The notes below the pieces were generated by a model. That model had not been told where the DNA came from, did not search any database, and saw nothing but the letters and a program-made list of their open reading frames with translations. A stretch of 64,000 bases of DNA from Allobranchiibius huperziae (GTDB lineage: Bacteria; Actinomycetota; Actinomycetes; Actinomycetales; Dermatophilaceae), in contig NZ_JACCFW010000001.1 in the NCBI RefSeq assembly GCF_013410455.1, positions 2,930,929 through 2,994,928 of the forward strand, given 5' to 3'. A program made the translations under genes and the position numbers. Below, one piece after another: positions 58,145-64,000 of the stretch (the stretch's first letter is position 1; each line of letters opens with the position of its first letter).

Positions 58145-59179
58145 TCAGGACGGGGAGCCCGCCAGGGCGTTGACGGCGGCGTCGAACAGCCACGGCGCGC
58201 GCCGTGCGGCGGGCACGATCGTGCGGCGTACGACGCCCACCCGGGTTGCTCGCAACAGGCCGGCGGTGAGCGCCTGGTAGCGCCAACTCGCGATACGCCA
58301 GGTGCGTTCGTAGTCCTGCGATCGCCCGGCGGCGACGGCCTCGACCGCCGCCTTCGCGTGCGCCATCCCGAGGGCGATGCCCTCCCCGGTCAGCGCGTCG
58401 ATGTAGCCCGAAGCGTCCCCGACCAGCAGCACCCGCCCCGCGACCCGTGCCGTGCTGCGCTGCCGCAGCGGACCGGCGCCGCTGATCTTGTCGTGCGTGA
58501 CGGTGGCCACCCGCTCGGCGATCTGCGGGAACTGAGCCAGATGATCGGCGTACGGGCCGCGCTCCGAGGTGAGCACGGCGACGCCGACGACATCGTCCGC
58601 GACGGGCGTGATGTAGGCCTCGCACCGCGGCGACCAGTGCACCTCCACGAACGAGCTCCACGGCGCCATCTCGAAGTGGGTGCGCAACCCGAACCGCACC
58701 GGGCCGCGCGCCTGCCGGTCCAGGCCCAGCGACCGCCGGATGCCGGAGTGCAGTCCGTCCGCTGCGATCAGATGCCCGAACGGCACACCGTCGACCAGCA
58801 CCTGCCGGTCGTCCTGGCGGATGTCTTTGACGGCGCGCTGCTCGACCGGCACGCCCGCGGCCTCGACGGCCGAGCGCAGGGCGTCGTGCAAGGTCGTGCG
58901 ACGCACCCCGCGCCCGCTGCCGGCGGCGAACGAGGCCTGCGCCTCGGACCCGCCTGCGATGTAGCGGATGCCCGTCAGGTCGTGCCCCAGGGGATCGACG
59001 CCGAGGTCGAGCAGCGCGGCGAGTGCGGCCGGCATCAGGCCCTCGCCGCACGCCTTCTCGATGCTGCCCGCGCGCGGCTCCCAGATGGTGACGTCGAGAC
59101 CGGCGCGGGCGGCGTACAGAGCCGTGGCCAGACCCGTGGGACCGCCACCCGCGACCAGGAGGTCTCTGCGATCGCTCAT
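58145..59179 (-). CDS. FAD-dependent oxidoreductase of the type III PKS operon (SrsC-like hydroxylase candidate)
   Basis: 344 residues. FAD GxGxxG motif LLVAGGGPTGLATALYAARAG, KACGEGLMPAALAAL (CGEG of the GGR/UbiH group), and GDASGYIDALTGEGIALGM near residue 275. Last gene of the five-gene operon, overlapping the methyltransferase by four bases. By analogy with SrsC of the Streptomyces griseus phenolic-lipid cluster it may hydroxylate a resorcinol to a hydroquinone; this is inference from position and family only. Confidence 0.85.
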   Translation of the reverse strand: MSDRRDLLVAGGGPTGLATALYAARAGLDVTIWEPRAGSIEKACGEGLMPAALAALLDLGVDPLGHDLTGIRYIAGGSEAQASFAAGSGRGVRRTTLHDALRSAVEAAGVPVEQRAVKDIRQDDRQVLVDGVPFGHLIAADGLHSGIRRSLGLDRQARGPVRFGLRTHFEMAPWSSFVEVHWSPRCEAYITPVADDVVGVAVLTSERGPYADHLAQFPQIAERVATVTHDKISGAGPLRQRSTARVAGRVLLVGDASGYIDALTGEGIALGMAHAKAAVEAVAAGRSQDYERTWRIASWRYQALTAGLLRATRVGVVRRTIVPAARRAPWLFDAAVNALAGSPS

Positions 59180-59724
59180 GGGCTCGTCACGGGAACCGAT
59201 GCGGGAGAGGGAAGCTGGGCCAGTGCTGCATTCTCGCAGCGGATGCGGACGGTGAGCAGCCACGCGTTGAGGACGGTGAAGGCGACGGCGGTGATCCAGG
59301 CGGCGTGCACCAGCGGCAGCGCGATGCCCTCCGCGACGACCGCCACGTAGTTGGGGTGGGTGAAGAAGCGGTACGGCCCGGCCGTGACCGGTGCCAGACC
59401 GGGCACGATGATCACCCGGGTGTTCCAGCGATGCCCCAGGGTCGTGATGCACCACCAGCGCAGGCCCTGGGAGGCCAGCAGCACCAGCACCATGAGCACG
59501 GCGAACCAGGCGTCGACGTGCGGACGTCGCACCCACACCTCGATGAGCGCGCCGGCCAGCAGACCGGTGTGCAGCACGACCATCGGCGGATAGTGCCGCG
59601 CACCGAACTCGCGTCCGTCACGGGCCATCGACCAGGCCTCGTTGCGCTTGGACACCACGAGCTCGGCCACGCGCTCCAAGCCGACGAGCAGCACCAGGAC
59701 GGTGTAGGCGATCTCGCTGCTCAT
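59176..59724 (-). CDS. ICMT-family membrane methyltransferase (SrsB/BpsB-like)
   Basis: 182 residues with four to five membrane helices. The isoprenylcysteine carboxyl methyltransferase signature is GPYRFFTHPNYVAVVAEGIALPLVHAAW, and GHRWNTRVIIVPG precedes it. In Bacillus (BpsB) and S. griseus (SrsB), this type of protein O-methylates the alkylpyrone or alkylresorcinol made by the adjacent type III PKS; the gene order here is the same. Overlaps the PKS stop by four bases. Confidence 0.88.
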   Translation of the reverse strand: MSSEIAYTVLVLLVGLERVAELVVSKRNEAWSMARDGREFGARHYPPMVVLHTGLLAGALIEVWVRRPHVDAWFAVLMVLVLLASQGLRWWCITTLGHRWNTRVIIVPGLAPVTAGPYRFFTHPNYVAVVAEGIALPLVHAAWITAVAFTVLNAWLLTVRIRCENAALAQLPSPASVPVTSP

Positions 59725-60818
59725 GCCGCGATCTCCGGCGCCTGCAGCAGCACCAGCTCGGAGCAGAACCCCGGGCCCATCGCGATCATCAGCCCGTAGC
59801 TGCCCGGCTCCGGCGGACGGTCGGCGAGCGTGTCGGTCAGCACGTGCAACACCGAGACCGACGACATGTTGCCGACTCGCGACAGCGAATCCCAGGTGAC
59901 GGCAAGCGCATCCGCGGACACACCCAGCGTGTCCTGCATGGCTTCGAGCACCTTCGGTCCGCCGGGGTGCGCGACGTACCAGCCGATGTCGGCGCGGGTC
60001 AGGCCGTGGTCGGCGACGAACGCGTCGACGTCGTCGCCGAGATAGGTGCGCACCACGTCGGGCACGGCCGCGTCGAGCACGATGCGCAGCCCGGAGCTGG
60101 TGACGTCGAAGCCCATGGTGCGCTCGGAGTCGGGGTAGAGATGGCTGCGGGTGGCGAGGATGCGCGGCTGCACGGGCTCGCGGGTGATCCGGTCGGCGAG
60201 CGATGCGGCGCGGTGGGTGCCGGCCGCGACCACGGCGCCCGCGCCGTCACCGAAGAGGCCGCTGGCGACCAGGTTCGGCAGCGACCGGTCGGTGCGCTGC
60301 AGCGTCAGCGAGCACAGCTCGACGGCCACGAGGACCCCGACGGCGTCCGGCCGTCCGCGCAGGTAGTCGTCCAGCCGCGCCACGCCCGCGGCCCCGGCCA
60401 CGCAGCCCAGGCCGACCAGCGGCACCCGCACGACGTCCGGGCGCAGCCCGATGGTCGCCGCGATCCGGGCGTCCAGCGAGGGCACCGCCAGCCCGGTGAC
60501 CGTCGCGGAGATGATCACGTCGACGTCGCTGGGCTCGAGACCCGCAGCCTTCAACGCGTCGAGCACGGCCTGCGACCCCAGCTCGACGGCGACCCGGATG
60601 AAGGTGTCGTTGGCCGCGCCGAAGTCCGCCAGCCCGGCGTACTCCTCCAACGGGACGGCCGTATGCCGATACGCGACACCGGCATTGCCGTGGAAGCGGC
60701 GCACGAGACGCTCGTCGGTGCCCGGCACCATCGACTCCAGGAACGTGTCGGTGATGTGCTGCTGGGGGTAGCGGTGGGGTGGCAGCGCACCCCGTGAGCT
60801 CAGTATCTGCACCGTCAT
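59721..60818 (-). CDS. type III polyketide synthase
   Basis: 365 residues, thiolase-fold homodimer type. The catalytic triad is visible: Cys139 (PLVGLGCVAGAAG), His284 (WYVAHPGGPKVLEAM) and Asn317 (SRVGNMSSVSVL). GLFGDGAGAVV is the conserved phosphate-free CHS loop. Flanked by an ICMT-like methyltransferase and flavoprotein, as in alkylresorcinol/alkylpyrone clusters, so long-chain acyl starters are expected; the linked UbiA suggests an extra prenyl step. Product unknown. Confidence 0.93.
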   Translation of the reverse strand: MTVQILSSRGALPPHRYPQQHITDTFLESMVPGTDERLVRRFHGNAGVAYRHTAVPLEEYAGLADFGAANDTFIRVAVELGSQAVLDALKAAGLEPSDVDVIISATVTGLAVPSLDARIAATIGLRPDVVRVPLVGLGCVAGAAGVARLDDYLRGRPDAVGVLVAVELCSLTLQRTDRSLPNLVASGLFGDGAGAVVAAGTHRAASLADRITREPVQPRILATRSHLYPDSERTMGFDVTSSGLRIVLDAAVPDVVRTYLGDDVDAFVADHGLTRADIGWYVAHPGGPKVLEAMQDTLGVSADALAVTWDSLSRVGNMSSVSVLHVLTDTLADRPPEPGSYGLMIAMGPGFCSELVLLQAPEIAA

Positions 60819-61978
60819 CCGATGTGCTCCGTCCGCTGGGTGGCCGTTCCGAGGAGGTGGCGAGCAAGGCGCCGCAGGACCACCGGGGTGATCCTGCCGT
60901 TCGCCAGTCCGAGGTCGACGAGGTCGTCGAAGACGCGTTGATCCGACTGCGCGGCCCGGACCCCGGCGTCCAGCAGTCGACCGCTACGACACAGTCTCGC
61001 GGCCAGGGCGCTGTGCCGCAGGTGCGGTCCCAGCTCGGTCCGCACGCGGCGGGTGTAGTCGCGGCCGAAGAGGTGCAGGTCACCGGTGTCGAGGGCCGCC
61101 GCGGCGGCGCGACCGGCGAGCAGACCGGTCAGCACGGCGTAGTAGATGCCTTCTCCGGTCATCGGATTCACCATCCCGGCGGCGTCGCCTGTCAGGGCCA
61201 CCCGGCCGCTGGCGACCCGGGCGCCCCACCCCGACAACGGCAGGTGGGCGCCCTTCCACTGCGTGCCGTCCGCGGTCGAGCCGGGCAACAACTGCTCGAT
61301 CTGCGCGAGCAGTTGCGGCCGCGAGAGCCGCGGCGCACCGGGTGCCTGCACCTCGCCGTACCCGACGTTCGCGAGGCCGTCGCCGCGGTCGAAGGACCAC
61401 GCGTACGACGGCTGGCGCGAGGTGCCGAAGACCATCGCCTGGGTGCCGACGCGGCGGTCGGTGGTCGGCGCGTAGCCCCGCAGCGCGAACGCCGTCGGCC
61501 CCGGCGGCAGCCCGATCGCCCGGCGGACGACGGAGTGCGCGCCGTCGGCGCCGACCGCGAGCGGCGCACTGAAGCGGTCGTCGACCCGCACGTCGTCGGC
61601 GCCGACCGTCACCTGGGACACGCGGTGCGTGTGCGGTTGCGCACCGGCGCGCACGGCGGCCTGGTGCAGCCGTTCGTCGAAGACGGCCCGCGGAATCACC
61701 CAGGTGGACCGGACCATCGTGCGCTCGACGACCCGCTCCCCGCGTCGCATGGACAGGCGGTCGACCGGGGCCCAACCGTCGGCGACCCCGGGCACGCCGG
61801 CGTCCGTCAGAAGGTCGAACACCTCGGGTGCGATCCCGTCTCCGCAGGTCTTGTCGCGCGGGAAGTCGGCCCGGTCGAGCAGGGCGACGGACATCCCGGG
61901 TCTGGCCTGCAGCGCACCGAGCGCGACCGCCGCGCCGGCAGGACCGCCGCCCACGACGACCAGGTCGTGGCTGGTCAT
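60815..61978 (-). CDS. GGR-family FAD oxidoreductase of the type III PKS operon
   Basis: 387 residues. VVVGGGPAGAAVALGALQ (FAD), FPRDKTCGDGIAPEVFDLL (CGDG) and GDAAGMVNPMTGEGIYYAVLTG are hallmarks of geranylgeranyl reductases and related hydroxylases. It lies between ubiA and the PKS with 4-base overlaps on both sides. Likely either reduces a prenyl chain attached by the UbiA protein or oxidises the aromatic ring. ATG at 61978 chosen; a longer upstream frame is ubiA shadow. Confidence 0.88.
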   Translation of the reverse strand: MTSHDLVVVGGGPAGAAVALGALQARPGMSVALLDRADFPRDKTCGDGIAPEVFDLLTDAGVPGVADGWAPVDRLSMRRGERVVERTMVRSTWVIPRAVFDERLHQAAVRAGAQPHTHRVSQVTVGADDVRVDDRFSAPLAVGADGAHSVVRRAIGLPPGPTAFALRGYAPTTDRRVGTQAMVFGTSRQPSYAWSFDRGDGLANVGYGEVQAPGAPRLSRPQLLAQIEQLLPGSTADGTQWKGAHLPLSGWGARVASGRVALTGDAAGMVNPMTGEGIYYAVLTGLLAGRAAAAALDTGDLHLFGRDYTRRVRTELGPHLRHSALAARLCRSGRLLDAGVRAAQSDQRVFDDLVDLGLANGRITPVVLRRLARHLLGTATQRTEHIG

Positions 61979-62808
61979 CGGGCGCCCGACACCAGCAGGC
62001 CGGCGTCGATCAGGGCGATGGCGACCGCGGCCCGGAACGGAGTACGGCCGGTCCCTCGCAACGCCACTGCGCCGAGGGCGCCGTTGGCGGCAAGTGCCGA
62101 CCACGCGACGGGAGAGGGAGTTGCGTTGGGGCCCAGCACGATCGCCACCGAGGCGAGACCGAGCAGGCCGGTCGCCAGCTGTCGTCCGCGCTCCGCGCCC
62201 AGCCGGTGCGGCAGACCGTGGACACCGGTGGCGTCGTCCTGCGCGAGATCCGGCAGGGCGTTGAGGATGTGAGCGCACACCCCGAGAGCAGCTGCCGGCG
62301 CCGTGATCCATGCGGGCGAGCGACGCCGGTCGCCACCGGCCTGACTCACCACGGAGGGCAGCGCTCCGAACGCGACGGCGTACGGCGCCCACGACCAGGC
62401 GGTGCTCTTCAGCCCCAGGTTGTAGGCATGGGCCGGGCCGACCCCGAGCGCGAGATGGGTCAGGGCACTGCGTCGGCCGAGGCTCGCTGAGGCGGCGACG
62501 CATCCGAGGAGGGCGGTCGCCAACGCTCCTGCGACCACGGGCGCCCCGACCTCGCCGGTCGCCAGTGGTTTGTCGGCGCGCGCGACGGCGCGGTCACGTG
62601 CGGCGTCGACCAGGTCGTTGCCCCAGCCGATCGACAGCTGGCCCAGGAAGACGGCCGCGGTGCTCGCGGCGATCTCGCGCGGACGCAGCCGGGCCGATGA
62701 GCCGAGCAGCGCGGTCAGGGTGGTGACGGCGAGGCCGGGTCCGAGGTGGGCGGCACGCAGCAGGGGCAGCACAGTGTCTGGGGGTGTGACCCGAGACCGA
62801 ACCGCCAT
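61975..62808 (-). CDS. UbiA-family aromatic prenyltransferase
   Basis: 277 residues, about eight to nine membrane helices. First Asp-rich motif GNDLVDAARDRAVARADKP (NDxxDxxxD) and second DLAQDDATGVHGLPHRLG in the opposite loop, as in UbiA, MenA and DGGGP synthases. It begins the operon of flavoprotein, type III PKS, methyltransferase and flavoprotein, so its aromatic acceptor is plausibly the PKS product. Start ATG at 62808 with AAGGA 8 bases before. Confidence 0.9.
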   Translation of the reverse strand: MAVRSRVTPPDTVLPLLRAAHLGPGLAVTTLTALLGSSARLRPREIAASTAAVFLGQLSIGWGNDLVDAARDRAVARADKPLATGEVGAPVVAGALATALLGCVAASASLGRRSALTHLALGVGPAHAYNLGLKSTAWSWAPYAVAFGALPSVVSQAGGDRRRSPAWITAPAAALGVCAHILNALPDLAQDDATGVHGLPHRLGAERGRQLATGLLGLASVAIVLGPNATPSPVAWSALAANGALGAVALRGTGRTPFRAAVAIALIDAGLLVSGAR

Positions 62809-62974
62809 CTGTGCGTCCTTCCTGTCCGCAGGTGTTCACAGTAAGCCGCGAGCCCCCGGCATCTCGCACGGCCGCCCGACTCCCGGCATCGGTCGTCTCG
62901 CCGACGGCCTGCAGATGCAGTACCCGCCCCGTGCTTCGCATAACGGACCGGGGACCTGCTTTGTCCCGCGGCGG

Positions 62975-64000
62975 TCAGCCCGCCGCGTCGATGAGGTCGT
63001 CCCTCGCCTGCTCGCCGGCCTCGGCGTCACGGACCAGCTCGGCGTACCGTCCGCCCTCGGCGAGCAGCTCCTCGTGCCTGCCGCGCTGCACGATCCGGCC
63101 GTGGTCCAGCACCACGATCTGGTCCGCGTGCCGCACGGTCGACAGCCGGTGGGCGATTGTCAGGGTCGTCCGTCCGACGCTCAGCTCGTCGAGAGCCTCC
63201 TGCACGGCTCGTTCGGTCGTGTTGTCCAAGGCGCTCGTGGCCTCGTCGAGCACCAGGATCGGCGGATTGCGAAGGATGGTGCGTGCCAGCGCGATCCGCT
63301 GTTTCTCTCCGCCGGAGAAGCGGTATCCCCGAGCGCCCACCACCGTGTCGTACCCGTCGGGAAGTGCTGCGATCAGCTCGTGCACCTGCGCGGCCCGGGC
63401 CGCCCGGACGAGGTCGGCGTCGGTGGCGTCGGGCTTGGCGTAGCGCAGGTTGTCCGCGATCGAGGCATGCAACAGATAGGTGTCCTGCGAGACCACACCG
63501 ACGGCGGAGGCGACGGCCGCGAGCGGCAGATCGCGTACGTCGTACCCGTCGATGAGCACGCGCCCGACGCTCGGGTCGTAGAGGCGCGAGACGAGCGCGG
63601 CAAGCGTGGACTTGCCGGAGCCGGTGCTGCCGACGACGGCCACTCGCGCACCGGCGGGCAACTGCAGGTCGATTTCCTGCAGTGCATCCTCGGACGAGCC
63701 GGGGTAACGGAAGCCGACCCCCTCGAACCGCACCTCGCCGCTCAGGGTCGACGCATGCATCGCGGCCGGCACGACCGGGTCGTCGATCTCGACGGGCGCG
63801 TCGAGGAACTCGAAGACCCTGCTGAAGAGCGCCATCGAGGTGGTGACCTGGATGCCCACGTTGAGCACACCCATCACCGGGCGGAAGAGCGAGGTCTGCA
63901 GCGCGGTGAAGGCGACGAGCGTGCCGATCGTCATCCCGCGGCCGGTGGCCGGCAGACCCGCGGCCAGATAGATGAACGCCGGGATCGCGGAGAAGATCAG
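62975..64000 (-). CDS. ABC transporter, TMD-NBD exporter half (partial)
   Basis: The frame is open to the right window edge and lacks its 5' part. Visible are the last transmembrane helices (about 80 residues, FIYLAAGLPATGRG, GVLNVGIQVTTSMALFSRVF) and a full nucleotide-binding domain: Walker A VVGSTGSGKSTLA, Q-loop VSQDTYLLHA, signature FSGGEKQRIALARTI, Walker B LVLDEATSALD and IAHRLSTVR. Typical type IV exporter of lipids or drugs. The product of the adjacent PKS operon is a possible cargo, but the gene is separated by 166 bases. Confidence 0.9.
   Translation of the reverse strand: MIFSAIPAFIYLAAGLPATGRGMTIGTLVAFTALQTSLFRPVMGVLNVGIQVTTSMALFSRVFEFLDAPVEIDDPVVPAAMHASTLSGEVRFEGVGFRYPGSSEDALQEIDLQLPAGARVAVVGSTGSGKSTLAALVSRLYDPSVGRVLIDGYDVRDLPLAAVASAVGVVSQDTYLLHASIADNLRYAKPDATDADLVRAARAAQVHELIAALPDGYDTVVGARGYRFSGGEKQRIALARTILRNPPILVLDEATSALDNTTERAVQEALDELSVGRTTLTIAHRLSTVRHADQIVVLDHGRIVQRGRHEELLAEGGRYAELVRDAEAGEQARDDLIDAAG

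Noticed and set aside
62945-62970. Short GGGGAC/GTCCC inverted repeat after the ABC exporter
   Set aside because: Only about six paired bases with no T-run; too weak to call a terminator.

Overview
The window is a GC-rich bacterial chromosome segment whose gene content is that of an actinobacterium: WhiB-like protein, menaquinone (not ubiquinone) genes, fused gamma-alpha KorA, urease without UreE, and a 14-gene nuo operon. A Micrococcales member (Dermacoccaceae/Intrasporangiaceae type) is my best guess, but this is inference without a marker gene. Genes are tightly packed, with frequent 4-base ATGA/GTGA overlaps. I saw no rRNA, tRNA or CRISPR array.

Layout: (1) 1-6145, minus strand: a second, reduced complex-I set A-B-C-H-I-J-K-L-M, with no D, E, F or G, running off the left edge. 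(2) 6240-9199: DUF2332 protein, then a divergent Lrp/AldR-type regulator and alanine dehydrogenase. (3) 9356-13802: urease operon ureABCFGD. (4) 13803-18098: a decayed mobile island with two broken tyrosine recombinases, a ParA fragment, a CopG-like partner, small ORFs and duplicated hairpins. (5) 18099-25811: membrane protein, korAB, RarD-type permease, a cyclotransferase-like fold protein, GNAT, truncated haemoglobin, SRPBCC protein. (6) 25887-29411: four-gene ABC-2 exporter plus two-component operon. (7) 29496-33121: sugar-lactone oxidase, DSD1-like PLP enzyme, polyprenyl diphosphate synthase. (8) 33132-49646: complete nuoA-N, preceded by menJ and menG (to 51871). (9) 52027-57700: secreted lipase, menF, glutathione peroxidase, FMN-binding protein, menD. 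(10) 57869-62808: WhiB-like protein, then a five-gene operon ubiA / flavoprotein / type III PKS / ICMT-like methyltransferase / flavoprotein. (11) 62975-64000: 3' part of an ABC exporter.

Functional reading: much of the right half serves one respiratory programme. MenF, MenD, polyprenyl synthase, MenG and MenJ make and tune menaquinone for the adjacent NADH dehydrogenase. KorAB makes reduced ferredoxin, which could be an electron source for the E/F/G-less Nuo set (hypothesis). The type III PKS operon resembles phenolic-lipid clusters (srsABC, bpsAB) with an added prenyltransferase and a second flavoprotein, and is the strongest candidate for an undescribed pathway. Several 3'-intergenic spaces carry two families of palindromic repeats (62 bp and 46 bp) that look like REP/terminator elements.
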